From contig CAMDTE010000001.1 of NCBI GenBank assembly GCA_945907425.1, positions 1 to 64,000 of the forward strand: a stretch of DNA of 64,000 bases. Direction: 5' to 3'. How positions within the stretch are numbered: the first letter of the stretch is position 1; every line of letters starts with the position of its first letter. Position numbers and translations under genes: made by a program. Origin of the DNA: Owenweeksia hongkongensis DSM 17368 (GTDB lineage: Bacteria > Bacteroidota > Bacteroidia > Flavobacteriales > Schleiferiaceae). The notes beneath the pieces are model-generated. The model worked only from the letters and a program-made list of their open reading frames with translations. It was not told the origin of the DNA and did not search any database. This document shows, one piece after another, positions 25,812 to 36,235 of this stretch.

Positions 25812-27815
25812 ATGAAAGTAGATGCACGCATCCCCCAAGGTCCTATTGCAGACAAGTGGACAGAATACAAAGGCCATGTGCCGTTGGTTAGCCCTGCCAA
25901 TAAACGCCGAATCGATATCATCGTTGTGGGAACCGGTCTTGCGGGCAGTTCCGCCGCGGCTTCTTTGGCGGAATTGGGTTACAATGTAAAAGCCTTTTGT
26001 TTTCAAGATTCTCCGCGCCGGGCTCACTCCATTGCAGCGCAAGGGGGCATCAATGCCGCCAAAAATTACCAAAACGATGGAGATTCTACTTTCCGATTGT
26101 TTTATGACACCGTAAAAGGCGGCGACTACCGCAGCCGCGAGGCCAATGTGCATCGCTTGGCCGAAGTAAGTGCCAGTATTATTGATCAATGTGTGGCTCA
26201 GGGGGTTCCTTTTGCTAGGGATTACGGCGGCCAGTTGGACAATCGCTCCTTTGGGGGCGTTCAGGTTAGCCGTACTTTTTATGCCAAAGGCCAAACGGGG
26301 CAACAACTCCTATTGGGGGCCTACTCTGCACTTTCCAGACAAATTGCCAAGGGCCGTGTGAAAATGTACAATCGCCACGAGATGGTAGATGTGGTGATGG
26401 TCGATGGAAAGGCGCGGGGGATTATCGCCAAAGATTTGTTGACAGGTCAGATGGAAAGACACGGTGCGCACGCTGTTTTGCTGTGCACAGGCGGATACGG
26501 CAATGTGTTTTATTTGAGTACCAATGCGATGGGCTCCAACGTAACGGCCGCATGGAAGGCGCACAAAAAAGGTGCTTTCATGGCCAATCCTTGTTTTACG
26601 CAAATTCACCCCACCTGCATCCCTCTCAGCGGTGATCATCAGTCCAAATTGACTTTGATGTCCGAATCTCTACGGAACGATGGAAGGATTTGGGTTCCTG
26701 CGCGCAAAGAAGATGCATTGGCCATTCGGGAAGGTCGATTGAAGCCTACCGATTTACCAGAAGAGTTGCGCGATTATTATTTGGAACGACGTTACCCTGC
26801 CTTCGGAAATCTCGTGCCGCGTGACGTGGCTTCTCGAGCAGCCAAAGAGCGGTGCGACGAAGGGCATGGAGTGAACGCCACCGGTGAAGCCGTTTATTTA
26901 GATTTTGCGGCCGCGATTGAACGGTACGGAAAGGAACAAGCCACTTTGAAGGGGTTGCACCACGCTACGGTGGAGGAAATCCAAACGATGGGTACCGCTA
27001 TTGTCGAAAGCAAATACGGCAACCTCTTTCAGATGTACGAGAAAATCACGGCGAACAATCCTTACCTCACGCCCATGATGATCTATCCGGCCGTTCACTA
27101 TACTATGGGTGGATTGTGGGTGGATTACAATCTCATGACCACCGTTCCGGGGCTGTTTGCCTTGGGCGAGGCCAATTTCTCTGATCACGGAGCCAATCGT
27201 TTGGGCGCTTCCGCTTTGATGCAAGGGTTGGCAGACGGCTATTTTGTCATTCCTTATACCATCGGAGAATTTTTGGCCGATGATATTCGAACCGGCAGCA
27301 TTTCTACCGATTCCCCGGAATTTACCGCTGCGGAAAAATCCGCTACCGATCGCCAATCGGCCTTGTTGAATGCCAAGGGAGCCACACCAGTAGACGTGTT
27401 TCATCGCCGTTTAGGGAAAATCATGTGGGACAAATGCGGTATGGCCAGAAATGCGCAGGGTTTACAAGAGGCCATTGCTGAGATTAGAAAACTCCGAGAA
27501 GAATTCTACCAAGAGGTGCGGATACCTGGAAAGGCGGAAGGTCTCAATGTGGAACTCGATAAAGCGGGCCGTGTGGCTGATTTCTTAGAATTGGGCGAAC
27601 TGATGTGCCTGGATGCCTTGGCGCGGGAAGAATCCTGTGGTGGTCATTTCCGCGAAGAACACCAATCCCCAGAAGGAGAGGCGCTTCGGGACGATGCTCG
27701 CTTTGCTCACGTGGCCCTATGGGAACAAGTGCAGGGAGATCCCGGTCAATCCATTCGCCACGTAGAAGAACTCGTTTTTGAAAATGTAAAACTCATTACC
27801 CGTAGTTACAAATGA
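25812..27815 (+). CDS. sdhA: succinate dehydrogenase/fumarate reductase flavoprotein
   Basis: This 667-residue catalytic subunit has an FAD-binding [10 protein letters not shown] (about 37-46), the flavinylation region [14 protein letters not shown] (His near residue 72), substrate-site residues in [11 protein letters not shown] and the catalytic Arg region [12 protein letters not shown], and a C-terminal helical domain with the CGGHFREEH segment. It oxidises succinate to fumarate, or the reverse. The length (about 640-670) is usual for the Bacteroidota type. Its last four bases overlap the sdhB start (ATGA). Confidence 0.96.
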   Translation: MKVDARIPQGPIADKWTEYKGHVPLVSPANKRRIDIIVVGTGLAGSSAAASLAELGYNVKAFCFQDSPRRAHSIAAQGGINAAKNYQNDGDSTFRLFYDTVKGGDYRSREANVHRLAEVSASIIDQCVAQGVPFARDYGGQLDNRSFGGVQVSRTFYAKGQTGQQLLLGAYSALSRQIAKGRVKMYNRHEMVDVVMVDGKARGIIAKDLLTGQMERHGAHAVLLCTGGYGNVFYLSTNAMGSNVTAAWKAHKKGAFMANPCFTQIHPTCIPLSGDHQSKLTLMSESLRNDGRIWVPARKEDALAIREGRLKPTDLPEELRDYYLERRYPAFGNLVPRDVASRAAKERCDEGHGVNATGEAVYLDFAAAIERYGKEQATLKGLHHATVEEIQTMGTAIVESKYGNLFQMYEKITANNPYLTPMMIYPAVHYTMGGLWVDYNLMTTVPGLFALGEANFSDHGANRLGASALMQGLADGYFVIPYTIGEFLADDIRTGSISTDSPEFTAAEKSATDRQSALLNAKGATPVDVFHRRLGKIMWDKCGMARNAQGLQEAIAEIRKLREEFYQEVRIPGKAEGLNVELDKAGRVADFLELGELMCLDALAREESCGGHFREEHQSPEGEALRDDARFAHVALWEQVQGDPGQSIRHVEELVFENVKLITRSYK

Positions 27816-28555
27816 ACTTCATCCTAAAAATTTGGCGCCAAAGCGGCCCCTCTGAGGCCGGTCAAATGGTTACCTACCCCGTTTCTCATGTGAGTCAGGA
27901 TATGTCTTTCTTGGAAATGATCGATGAACTCAATATAGATCTCATTCAAAAAGGAGAAGAACCCGTTGTTTTTGACCACGATTGCCGCGAAGGTATTTGC
28001 GGAATGTGCTCCCTCTTCATCAATGGAGAGGCGCACGGTCCCGGCAGAGCTGTGACGACGTGTCAACTGCACATGCGTGAGTTCAAAGAGGGCGATGTCA
28101 TCACGATTGAACCGTGGCGCGCAGAAGCTTTTCCGGTGATCAAAGACTTGATGGTCGACCGCACGGCTTTTGATCGCATCATTCAGGCAGGAGGCTATGT
28201 TTCGGTGAACACCTCTGGAAACATCCCGGATGCCAATGCTCTTTTGGTTCCCAAAGTAGATGCAGATGCGGCTTTCGATGCGGCCTCTTGCATTGGTTGT
28301 GGTGCGTGCGTAGCCACTTGTAAAAATGCTTCCGCCATGTTGTTTGTTTCAGCGAAAGTGAGCCAATTTGCTCTGTTGCCGCAAGGCCGAGTGGAAGCGG
28401 CTGAACGAGTTCAAAACATGGTGCGCCAAATGGATTTGGAAGGCTTTGGAAGCTGCACCAATACAGGCGCGTGCGAAGTAGAATGTCCGGCCGGTATCAG
28501 TATTGAAAACATTGCGCGTATGAACCGCGAATTTTTAAAGGCTTCTCTGGGGTAA
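27812..28555 (+). CDS. sdhB: succinate dehydrogenase iron-sulfur subunit
   Basis: This 247-residue protein has an N-terminal [2Fe-2S] ferredoxin domain (Cys in [11 protein letters not shown] and TTCQLH) and a C-terminal bacterial ferredoxin domain with [13 protein letters not shown] and, later, [10 protein letters not shown], providing ligands for the [4Fe-4S] and [3Fe-4S] clusters. It links SdhA to the SdhC hemes. Start overlaps sdhA by four bases. Confidence 0.95.
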   Translation: MNFILKIWRQSGPSEAGQMVTYPVSHVSQDMSFLEMIDELNIDLIQKGEEPVVFDHDCREGICGMCSLFINGEAHGPGRAVTTCQLHMREFKEGDVITIEPWRAEAFPVIKDLMVDRTAFDRIIQAGGYVSVNTSGNIPDANALLVPKVDADAAFDAASCIGCGACVATCKNASAMLFVSAKVSQFALLPQGRVEAAERVQNMVRQMDLEGFGSCTNTGACEVECPAGISIENIARMNREFLKASLG

Positions 28556-28576
28556 CCCCTTGCCGTTCTGATCAAT

Positions 28577-28604
28577 AAAAAGGGCGCCTTCGGCGCCCTT
28601 TTTA
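28577..28604. terminator. bidirectional terminator between sdhB and secA
   Basis: AAAAAGGGCGCC, loop TTC, GGCGCCCTTTTT: a near-perfect hairpin with A and T runs on both sides, between two convergent genes. Confidence 0.93.
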
Positions 28605-28614
28605 TTTTTCCTGC

Positions 28615-31600
28615 TTACGACAAAATCGTCCAGCCCTGTTGTAGCAACGGCTCGGCCACTTTGAACTTTACTTGTTTTTGCTCTCCGGTCAACAAGTTTC
28701 CTATGGTAACCGTGTCGTTTCGGCCGTATTGTTTCCCAGTTTTCACCACCGGTGTTTGAGGTGCGCGAGGGGCAGGACGATGAGCCATGCCAGCGGCCGA
28801 AGCTACCCCTGCAACAGCCGATGTGGAAGCCGGAGCATCAGGCCCTCCGGGGCCAGACGTAGTCAATACTTCCCGACGAGGAGCCGGGCGCGTTGGGGCT
28901 GCCGTTGGCGCGGGAGCATTCTCTTGAGGAATGGACGCCCCGAACAAAAACGAAATAGCCGTTTTATTCATCTCGTCGACCATTTCTTGGAACAACTTGT
29001 ACGCCTCGTGCTTGTAAATAAGCAAGGGATCTTTCTGCTCGTAAACGGCCCCTTGTACATTGGTACGAAGGTCATCCATGTTCCTCAAATGCTCTTTCCA
29101 GGCATCGTCAATGGTAGACAAAACCACAAATTTTTCCAATTCGCGCAAGGCGGCGTGGGCTTTGCTGTCCACTGCTTTTTCCAACGGAACACTGACTTGC
29201 AATCCACGTCTTCCATCCGTAAACGGAATCATGATGTTTTGAACTTGCCCTTTCTGCTCTCTGTACACATTTTCCAACACGGGGAACATGGTTTGGGCCA
29301 AGGATTCGTTGCGTTGAGCCAAGCGATTCATCGATGCCTCGTACAACGCCAGAGTCGCCTCTTGTGTTGAGATCTTGTTCCACTCAGCCGCCGTTACGGG
29401 AGGCGTTTCCAGCTGGAACAAAGTGAATGCATCCATCGCAAAGGCCTCGAAGTTTCTGTCTCCAATGGTGTTAGCAACCACATTGGCGCACGCGTCATAG
29501 ACCATATTGGCCAGGTCGACTTGCAATCGCTCTCCGTACAGTGCATTCCGGCGACGGCGGTAAATACCTTCTCGCTGGAAGTTCATCACGTTGTCGTAGT
29601 CCAATAACCGCTTTCTAACGCCAAAGTTGTTTTCCTCCACTTTTTTCTGCGCCCTTTCAATGCTATTGGACACCATGCGGTGCTGAATTACTTCGCCCTC
29701 CACGTGGCCCATTCGATCCATCAAACCAGCAATCCGTTCCGATCCAAACAAACGCATCAAGTTATCTTCCAATGAGACAAAAAACTGCGAACTGCCTGGA
29801 TCTCCTTGACGTCCTGCTCTACCGCGCAATTGTCTATCCACCCGGCGCGAATCGTGACGTTCCGTTCCAATGATGGCTAATCCTCCGGCCGCTTTCGCTT
29901 CTGGAGATAATTTGATGTCCGTTCCGCGACCCGCCATGTTAGTGGCTATAGTCACAGCGCCCGATTGCCCCGCTTCGGCCACAATTTCTGCCTCTCGTTG
30001 GTGCAATTTCGCGTTCAATACATTGTGCGGTATTTGTCGAATTTTCAAGGCGCGGCTGAGCAATTCGGAAATTTCCACCGAGGTGGTTCCTACCAAAATA
30101 GGACGGCCTGCCCCGCGAAGTTTTTCAATCTCCTCAATGACAGCGTTGTACTTCTCGCGCTTTGTTTTATACACCAAATCGTCCTGATCCTTCCGAACGA
30201 TGTCGCGATTCGTAGGAATGACGGTGACATCCAACTTGTAGATTTCCCAAAATTCCCCTGCTTCGGTTTCCGCCGTACCGGTCATCCCCGCTAGTTTTTT
30301 GTACATGCGGAAATAATTCTGCAATGTCACGGTAGCATACGTTTGGGTTGCTGCTTCTATTCGAACATTTTCCTTTGCTTCAATGGCTTGGTGCAGCCCA
30401 TCGGAATAGCGACGACCCTCCATGATGCGACCGGTCTGTTCGTCAACGATTTTAATTTTTCCGTCCATTAAAACGTATTCCACATCTTTTTCAAAGAGGG
30501 TATACGCCTTGAGCAGCTGGCTCATCGTGTGGACGCGCTCGCTCTTGATACGGTAATCACGCAAAACAGCTTCCTTTTCGTTGGCGCGTTCCGACGTTGG
30601 TACACCGGAACGCTCAATGGCCGCGAGGGCTGTTGAAATGTCCGGCATCACAAAGAACGAATCGTTCGTTCGGCTCGCAAGTAGTTCCATGCCGCGGTCC
30701 GTCAACTGAACCTGGTTGTTTTTCTCCTCTATGGTGAAATAAAGAACCTCATCTATCAAGCGCATTTCACGACCGTGATCTTGCATGTAGACCCCTTCTG
30801 TTTTTTGCAGCAAGGCTTTGTTTCCCTCTTCGCTTAAAAATTTAATCAGAGGTTTATTCTTGGGCAATCCTCGGTACGCTCGAAGCAACTGAAATCCACC
30901 GTCTTTGGTGTTTTTCTCGGCCAATAGTTCTTTTGCCTTTTGCAACGCTTCCACGGCGACCTTTTTTTGCGCCTCCATCAAATCGATAACATGCGGCTTC
31001 AATTCATTGAATTCGTGCCTATCCCCATCGGGTGTTGGCCCTGAAATAATCAAAGGCGTTCGAGCGTCGTCGATCAAAACCGAATCGACCTCGTCTACAA
31101 TCGCAAAATTATGGCCACGCTGAACGAGCTCTTCTGGGAACCGCGCCATGTTGTCTCGCAAATAGTCAAATCCAAACTCGTTGTTTGTGCCGAACGTAAT
31201 GTCCGCCAGATAGGCTTGTCGTCTAGCGTCGCTATTGGGTTGATGGCGATCGATACAATCTACCGACAGTCCGTGAAACTGATACAACGGCCCCATCCAC
31301 TCGGCATCCCGCTTGGCGAGGTAATCGTTTACGGTAACCAAATGGACACCAAACCCGGTGAGTGCATTGAGGTAAACGGGCAGCGTAGCCACTAATGTTT
31401 TTCCCTCTCCGGTAGCCATTTCATTGATGCGTCCCAAATGAAGCACCGTTCCACCAATCAACTGAACGTTGTAGTGAACCATATTCCAAACCACACGCGT
31501 ACCGGCTGCTGTCCATTCATTTTGCCATACTGCTTCGTCGCCTTCTATGCGCACGGCATCCATGGTCTTTGCCCATTGTCGATCGCTTTCCGTGGCTTGT

Positions 31601-31983
31601 ACGCGCAGGTTTCCAGCGCTCATCCGTTTGGCTGTTTCGCGCACGACAGCGAAGGCTTCCGGAAGGAGGGTCAACAATACTTCTTCTGTCTTGGCGTAGA
31701 TAGACTTCTCTATCGTGTCAATTTCTTGAAAAAATTCTTCTTTTTTATCGGGATCATCCTGTGCGTTGGCTGCTTCTCGGAGCTCAGCCATTTTGGCACG
31801 ATCGCTTGCCTGGGCCTCTGCCAACTTCGACTTAAACTCAGTCGTTTTGGCACGAAGCTCGTCATTACTCAACGATTGAATGGACGGCTCAACCGCCAGA
31901 ATGCGGTCTATATAGGGTTGAATCTCTTTGAGGTCCCGGTCGGACTTGTTCCCAAAGATTTTTTCTAAAATTTTTTGAATCAT
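28615..31983 (-). CDS. secA: preprotein translocase ATPase SecA
   Basis: This 1,122-residue SecA has Walker A (ATGEGKT, about 191-197), DEVDS, the preprotein cross-linking domain, NMAGRGTDI and the [15 protein letters not shown] motif of the second ATPase fold. The C-terminal helical scaffold ends near ASIPQEN. It drives Sec-dependent export. A long Ala/Pro linker follows, ending in a conserved-looking tail ([17 protein letters not shown]) that lacks the CxC...CH zinc motif found in E. coli SecA. A TATTTTTG box lies eight bases before the ATG. Confidence 0.97.
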   Translation of the reverse strand: MIQKILEKIFGNKSDRDLKEIQPYIDRILAVEPSIQSLSNDELRAKTTEFKSKLAEAQASDRAKMAELREAANAQDDPDKKEEFFQEIDTIEKSIYAKTEEVLLTLLPEAFAVVRETAKRMSAGNLRVQATESDRQWAKTMDAVRIEGDEAVWQNEWTAAGTRVVWNMVHYNVQLIGGTVLHLGRINEMATGEGKTLVATLPVYLNALTGFGVHLVTVNDYLAKRDAEWMGPLYQFHGLSVDCIDRHQPNSDARRQAYLADITFGTNNEFGFDYLRDNMARFPEELVQRGHNFAIVDEVDSVLIDDARTPLIISGPTPDGDRHEFNELKPHVIDLMEAQKKVAVEALQKAKELLAEKNTKDGGFQLLRAYRGLPKNKPLIKFLSEEGNKALLQKTEGVYMQDHGREMRLIDEVLYFTIEEKNNQVQLTDRGMELLASRTNDSFFVMPDISTALAAIERSGVPTSERANEKEAVLRDYRIKSERVHTMSQLLKAYTLFEKDVEYVLMDGKIKIVDEQTGRIMEGRRYSDGLHQAIEAKENVRIEAATQTYATVTLQNYFRMYKKLAGMTGTAETEAGEFWEIYKLDVTVIPTNRDIVRKDQDDLVYKTKREKYNAVIEEIEKLRGAGRPILVGTTSVEISELLSRALKIRQIPHNVLNAKLHQREAEIVAEAGQSGAVTIATNMAGRGTDIKLSPEAKAAGGLAIIGTERHDSRRVDRQLRGRAGRQGDPGSSQFFVSLEDNLMRLFGSERIAGLMDRMGHVEGEVIQHRMVSNSIERAQKKVEENNFGVRKRLLDYDNVMNFQREGIYRRRRNALYGERLQVDLANMVYDACANVVANTIGDRNFEAFAMDAFTLFQLETPPVTAAEWNKISTQEATLALYEASMNRLAQRNESLAQTMFPVLENVYREQKGQVQNIMIPFTDGRRGLQVSVPLEKAVDSKAHAALRELEKFVVLSTIDDAWKEHLRNMDDLRTNVQGAVYEQKDPLLIYKHEAYKLFQEMVDEMNKTAISFLFGASIPQENAPAPTAAPTRPAPRREVLTTSGPGGPDAPASTSAVAGVASAAGMAHRPAPRAPQTPVVKTGKQYGRNDTVTIGNLLTGEQKQVKFKVAEPLLQQGWTILS

Positions 31984-31991
31984 GACAAGGG

Positions 31992-31999
31992 CAAAAATA
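31992..31999 (-). promoter_or_regulatory. -7 box of secA, 8 bases before ATG
   Basis: TATTTTTG on the minus strand (fwd CAAAAATA), an exact TAnnTTTG. Predicts a leader of about four bases or none. Confidence 0.5.
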
Positions 32000-32038
32000 C
32001 AAAGCCCATGCCACGTATGCGGGAAAAAACGCTTAGAA

Positions 32039-32263
32039 TCAGTATTCTTCTTCGTTCCAAAGAAAATCTTCGTCAGAAGGGTAGTCTGGCCAAATCTCTT
32101 CGATGGATTCGTAGATCTCTCCTTCCTCTTCCTCGATGGCTTGTAAATTCTCTACAACCTCTAAGGGAGCGCCCGTGCGGATGGCGTAATCAATCAATTC
32201 GTCTTTGGATGCGGGCCAAGGGGCGTCGCTCAAATAGGAAGCAAGTTCAAGTGTCCAGTACAT
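32039..32263 (-). CDS. DUF2795-family small acidic protein
   Basis: This 74-residue protein starts [17 protein letters not shown] and has the DUF2795 pattern: an N-terminal helix, the [16 protein letters not shown]-like core, and a Glu/Asp-rich end. It is strongly conserved in Bacteroidota and, as I recall, is usually found beside secA, as here (55 bases upstream). Its function is unknown. Confidence 0.9.
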   Translation of the reverse strand: MYWTLELASYLSDAPWPASKDELIDYAIRTGAPLEVVENLQAIEEEEGEIYESIEEIWPDYPSDEDFLWNEEEY

Positions 32264-32289
32264 GGCTCTTTTATGGATTTAATATGGGG

Positions 32290-32297
32290 CAAAAATA
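32290..32297 (-). promoter_or_regulatory. -7 box of the DUF2795 gene
   Basis: TATTTTTG on the minus strand (fwd CAAAAATA), 26 bases before the ATG. Confidence 0.5.
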
Positions 32298-32326
32298 AAA
32301 AAAGGAATGACCTGTGCAACCCTTTT

Positions 32327-32917
32327 TTATTGTCCCGATTTTTTTGACAGCCATACCGTTTCTGATGCGCCATACTGTTTTGATCCCCAGCGACTTAATA
32401 CAAATAAATAATCGCTCATTCGATTCAAAAATACCAAAGCCAACGAAGGCACTTGTACAGCTTGAGGGTCATTGGACAATTCTTCCGCCAACTGGACGGC
32501 CCATCGTTCTGCTCTTCGGCAAACGGTTCGAGCCACATGCACCTGACTCACCCATGCGTGTCCGCCGGGAAGAATAAAATGCCGCATGGGGTCTAGCGAC
32601 TTCTCCATTTCGTCTATGGCATGTTCCAACATCTCCACGGCCGATGCCTCCACCAAGGGTAACTTATCTGCGAATTCCAACGAATCATTGGCCAAATGGC
32701 TCCCAAGCGCAAACAGTTCGCTTTGTGCTGTCAACAAAATTTCCAAACAATCCGCCACGGGGCCCTCCGGATCCACTCCATCGCGGACCACCCCTAGCCA
32801 TGCATTCAGTTCATCCATCGTGCCGTAGGCATGCAATCGCAAGTCTGCCTTGCTCACGCGCTGACCGCTATAAAGACCTGTGGTCCCTTGATCCCCGGTT
32901 CGGGTATAGATTTTCAT
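32327..32917 (-). CDS. cob(I)yrinic acid a,c-diamide adenosyltransferase (PduO type)
   Basis: This 196-residue enzyme transfers adenosyl from ATP to cob(I)alamin. The PduO-family N-terminus TRTGDQGTTGL (5-15) binds ATP; the helical core has RTVCRRAERW and a C-terminal FLNRMSDYLFVLSR, all family hallmarks. It implies use of adenosylcobalamin, made or imported. The start codon is followed upstream, within a dozen bases, by heptamer array B, so its promoter must lie within or beyond the array. Confidence 0.93.
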   Translation of the reverse strand: MKIYTRTGDQGTTGLYSGQRVSKADLRLHAYGTMDELNAWLGVVRDGVDPEGPVADCLEILLTAQSELFALGSHLANDSLEFADKLPLVEASAVEMLEHAIDEMEKSLDPMRHFILPGGHAWVSQVHVARTVCRRAERWAVQLAEELSNDPQAVQVPSLALVFLNRMSDYLFVLSRWGSKQYGASETVWLSKKSGQ

Positions 32918-32928
32918 GAGGGGGGTAA

Positions 32929-33284
32929 TGGTTTATGGTTGATAGTTTATAGTTTATAGTCATTAGTCACTGGTCGCTGGTCACTGGTCACTGGTCACTG
33001 GTCCCTCGTCCCTCGTCCCTCGTTGAATGGAATAAAAATATCGACTACAAACGAATGAACGACAAACTAATGACTAATGACTATTTACTATAAACTGGTC
33101 ACTGGTCGGTAGTCACTGGCCCATGTCCCTCGTTCAATGGAATAAAAATATCGCCTACAAACGAATGAACGACAAACTAATGACTATTGACTAATGACTA
33201 TTGACTAATGACTATTTACTAATGACTAATGACCATTTACTAATGACTATTTACTATAAACTGGTCACTGACCCCTAGTCCCTC
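32929..33284. repeat. heptamer repeat array B with a 110-base internal duplication
   Basis: Thirteen uninterrupted heptamers (TGGTTTA, TAGTCAC, TGGTCAC, TCGTCCC and similar) fill 32929-33019. A segment from GTCCCTCGTT (33015) is repeated from 33125 with few changes over the first 60 bases (period 110), each followed by ACTAATGACTA-type heptamers in the opposite sense and by TATAAACTGGTCACTG. The whole 365-base gap between the adenosyltransferase and the PurF-like gene is this repeat; no gene is seen in it. Confidence 0.9.
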
Positions 33285-35184
33285 AATACGCCCTCTGGTT
33301 TTTTCCTTCCATGTAATTCACAAAAGCTCGGTTGGCCACGCGAATTCCGCCAGGAGTCGGGTAATTTCCAGTAAAATACCAATCACCTTGGTGCTCTGGG
33401 ATGGCTGCATGAAGATTTTCAATGCTCTGATAGAACACCTCCACCTTTGCTTTCATTCCTTTTGGGGTGAGCAATTCTGCAATTTTTGCGTTGATGTCTT
33501 CAATGGCCAGTGATTTGTACACGGGCAAAACCGCATTGATTTGTTCCTCTTTGGGCAAAGCCAGTTGGGCTTTGGCGCTCAGAAAGGCATCCTTTAAAAT
33601 GTGTTCCGTTCCTCTTTCTTTGTGCAGTTGTACCGCTGCTTGAAAAGCAATGAAATCTCCCATTTTCGCCATATCGATTCCGTAACAATCGGGGAAACGA
33701 ATTTGCGGAGCGCTAGAGACAATGAGTACTCGTTTGGGGCCTAGACGATCGAGCATCTTTAAAATACTCTGCTTCAACGTGGTGCCTCGAACGATGGAAT
33801 CATCCATAACGACGAGTGTGTCGGTAGGTTGTATTACCCCGTAGGTAGAATCGTATACGTGAGCGACCAAATCATCCCGGGAAGCATCTTCCGTTATAAA
33901 GGTGCGGAGCTTTACGTCTTTCCAGGCGATTTTTTCCACCCGAGGACGCTGGTTCATTCGTTTTGTAAACGCTTCTTCGTCCTGAATAAGCGCGGGATTG
34001 GCGAGCAGTTCGGTTCGAATTCTTGAGTAAATAGACTCTTCTACTCCTTTGACTAAACCATGGAAGGCAACCTCCGCCGTGTTGGGGATGAAACTGAAGA
34101 CTGTGTGATCGACGTCGTGTTGCACCTGGGCCAAAATCGGCTCCGCCAAAAGTCGTCCCAGCTGCAATCGCTCTTGGTAAATTTCGGCATCGTTTCCGCG
34201 TGAAAAATAAATGCGTTCAAAAGAACACGCTTTTCTTTCTTTGGGTTCGCGCACTTTCTCTATCGTAATTTCTGCGTTGGCCTTCACCCAAAAAACATGT
34301 CCCGGGGGAATTTCATGGATATCTTCAAAAGGAGCGCCAAAAGCGGTTTGTATGACAGGCCGTTCGGATGCGACGACCGCCACCTCGTCATTGTAGTAGT
34401 AATACGCTGGCCGTATGCCGTTGGGATCGCGTAGAACAAAAGCATCTCCATTGCCCACGAGTCCAGCCATGGCGTACCCGCCGTCCCATCGTTTAGAAGC
34501 TTTGCGCAAAACAGAGGTGATGTCTAAATGCGCTCCTTGGTAACGAGCCCTTTCCGATTTGTTCAAGCCCTGATCCTTTGCCGCTTCGTATAGCTGGGAG
34601 TTTTCCTTGTCCAAGAAATGGCCGATTTTTTCCATGATGGTAATCGTATCCGCCTTCTCCTTGGGGTGTTGACCTAAGTTCACCAATTGCTCAAACAACT
34701 CGTCCACATTGGTCATGTTGAAATTGCCCGCGACGATTAAATTTCGGCTCTTGTAATTGCTTTGGCGCAAAAACGGATGGCACGATTCAATGGCATTCTT
34801 TCCGTAGGTGCCGTACCGCAAATGCCCCAAATAGATTTCTCCCAAAACGGGAATGGAAGATTTTAAATAGGCGACATCCTTTAATCCTTCCGGATTTACC
34901 TCCAATGCGCCATCAATGCGCGACTGTATTCGAGAAAATATATCGGCAATGGGTTTGGAATCCACGCTTCGGTACCGGCTGAGAAAACGTTCTCCTGGCG
35001 GCATGTCCAATTTGATGGAGACGAGCCCCGCGCCGTCTTGGCCGCGGTTGTGCTGCTTTTCCATCAGAAGATACATTTTGTTCAAGCCATAAAAAGCCGT
35101 TCCGTATTTCTCCAGGTAGTATTCCAGGGGTTTGCGGAGCCGAACAAGGGCAATTCCACATTCGTGCTGGATGGCGTCGCTCAT
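33283..35184 (-). CDS. purF: amidophosphoribosyltransferase-like (PurF-type) protein, long form
   Basis: This 633-residue protein has an N-terminal class II glutamine amidotransferase with a short propeptide and nucleophile Cys9 (QHECGIA), then HNRGQDGAG and GHLRYGTYG. The C-terminal phosphoribosyltransferase has the PRPP loop VVMDDSIVRGTT and MGDFIAFQAA. It would make phosphoribosylamine in purine synthesis. It is over 100 residues longer than E. coli PurF; Bacteroidota often carry this long version, sometimes next to a normal purF, so an altered role is possible. The start at 35184 puts Cys9 in place; the 14-codon extension is unsupported. The TGA stop touches array B. Confidence 0.85.
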   Translation of the reverse strand: MSDAIQHECGIALVRLRKPLEYYLEKYGTAFYGLNKMYLLMEKQHNRGQDGAGLVSIKLDMPPGERFLSRYRSVDSKPIADIFSRIQSRIDGALEVNPEGLKDVAYLKSSIPVLGEIYLGHLRYGTYGKNAIESCHPFLRQSNYKSRNLIVAGNFNMTNVDELFEQLVNLGQHPKEKADTITIMEKIGHFLDKENSQLYEAAKDQGLNKSERARYQGAHLDITSVLRKASKRWDGGYAMAGLVGNGDAFVLRDPNGIRPAYYYYNDEVAVVASERPVIQTAFGAPFEDIHEIPPGHVFWVKANAEITIEKVREPKERKACSFERIYFSRGNDAEIYQERLQLGRLLAEPILAQVQHDVDHTVFSFIPNTAEVAFHGLVKGVEESIYSRIRTELLANPALIQDEEAFTKRMNQRPRVEKIAWKDVKLRTFITEDASRDDLVAHVYDSTYGVIQPTDTLVVMDDSIVRGTTLKQSILKMLDRLGPKRVLIVSSAPQIRFPDCYGIDMAKMGDFIAFQAAVQLHKERGTEHILKDAFLSAKAQLALPKEEQINAVLPVYKSLAIEDINAKIAELLTPKGMKAKVEVFYQSIENLHAAIPEHQGDWYFTGNYPTPGGIRVANRAFVNYMEGKNQRAY

Positions 35185-35202
35185 AGAGGTGCTTCTAAGA
35201 CA

Positions 35203-35210
35203 CAAAGGTA
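35203..35210 (-). promoter_or_regulatory. -7 box of the PurF-like gene
   Basis: TACCTTTG on the minus strand (fwd CAAAGGTA), an exact TAnnTTTG 18 bases before the ATG at 35184. It sits back to back with the ACMSD box, two bases apart. Confidence 0.55.
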
Positions 35211-35212
35211 AG

Positions 35213-35220
35213 TATCTTCG
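35213..35220 (+). promoter_or_regulatory. near-consensus -7 box of nbaD, 4 bases before ATG
   Basis: TATCTTCG matches TAnnTTTG except for one base, and ends four bases before ATG 35225. Forms a divergent pair with the PurF-like box. Confidence 0.4.
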
Positions 35221-35224
35221 TCTC

Positions 35225-36223
35225 ATGATTGTCGATATTCACACCCACATTCTGCCGGAAAAGTTTCCTGCGTACGCGCAGCGATTTGGATACGGCGGTT
35301 TTGTTTCCATGGACCATCACTGTGCGGGGTGCGCGCGCATGATGGTTGACAACACTTTTTTTCGAGAAGTAGAGGCCAATAGTTGGGATCCGAGTGTGCG
35401 CATCGCCCAATGCGATCATTACGGTGTACACAAACAAGTATTATCTACCGTTCCCGTGCTTTTTTATTATTGGGCCAAGGCCAAAGACAATCTGGAGATT
35501 GCTCGTTTTTTAAACGATCACATCGCCGATGTAGTCCGCCGTTATCCCGCCCGTTTTGAAGGGTTGGGAACCGTCCCTTTGCAAGATCCTGAGCTCGCCA
35601 TTGCTGAATTGGAACGATTTTCCTCTTTGGGACTTCGGGGAGTAGAAATCGGTTCTCACGTGAACGATTGGAACCTAGACGCTCCGGAACTTTTTCCTTT
35701 TTTTGAAGCTTGCGCTCGCCTAAATATGGCCGTTTTCGTACACCCATGGGACATGATGGCCAAAGAAAAAATGAAAAAATACTGGCTTCCGTGGTTGGTG
35801 GGGATGCCCGCGGAAAGCTCCTTGGCTTTGTGTTCTCTTATTTTTGGGGGTGTTTTGGAGCGATTGCCCTCCCTCCGAGTGGCCATAGCGCACGGCGGGG
35901 GTTCCTTTCCCTTTACCATGGGGCGAATTCAACATGGTTTTGAGGTTCGGCCCGACTTGGTAGCTGTCGACAATCCCTATCCACCCAAATCGTACCTAGG
36001 AAAATTTTGGGTCGACTCCTTGGTCCACGATCCCGTTGCCCTTCAATACCTCGTCGATTTGTTTGGCGCCAACCGTGTAGCCATCGGCTCTGATTATCCG
36101 TTTCCTTTGGGAGAATTGGAGCCAGGAAAACTCGTCGCTTCCATGCCTTGGGACGTGCAAACCAAGAAATGGGTACAAAGTGGAGCAGCCCTTGAGTGGC
36201 TTGGCATCCCGGTGAATCCGTAG
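35225..36223 (+). CDS. nbaD: 2-amino-3-carboxymuconate-6-semialdehyde decarboxylase (ACMSD)
   Basis: This 332-residue amidohydrolase-fold decarboxylase converts the 3-hydroxyanthranilate ring-cleavage product to 2-aminomuconic semialdehyde. The zinc ligands match the known enzyme: His6 and His8 (DIHTH), His173 (FVHPWD) and Asp290 (IGSDYPF); the catalytic His is His223 (IAHGGG). The start at 35225 gives the canonical MIVDIHTH N-terminus. HAAO follows 12 bases later on the same strand, which makes the assignment firm. Confidence 0.95.
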   Translation: MIVDIHTHILPEKFPAYAQRFGYGGFVSMDHHCAGCARMMVDNTFFREVEANSWDPSVRIAQCDHYGVHKQVLSTVPVLFYYWAKAKDNLEIARFLNDHIADVVRRYPARFEGLGTVPLQDPELAIAELERFSSLGLRGVEIGSHVNDWNLDAPELFPFFEACARLNMAVFVHPWDMMAKEKMKKYWLPWLVGMPAESSLALCSLIFGGVLERLPSLRVAIAHGGGSFPFTMGRIQHGFEVRPDLVAVDNPYPPKSYLGKFWVDSLVHDPVALQYLVDLFGANRVAIGSDYPFPLGELEPGKLVASMPWDVQTKKWVQSGAALEWLGIPVNP

Positions 36224-36235
36224 TATATTTATTCT

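Noticed and set aside
28672-29370. 232-codon + strand frame in secA
   Set aside because: Antisense to conserved SecA sequence, no recognisable motif.
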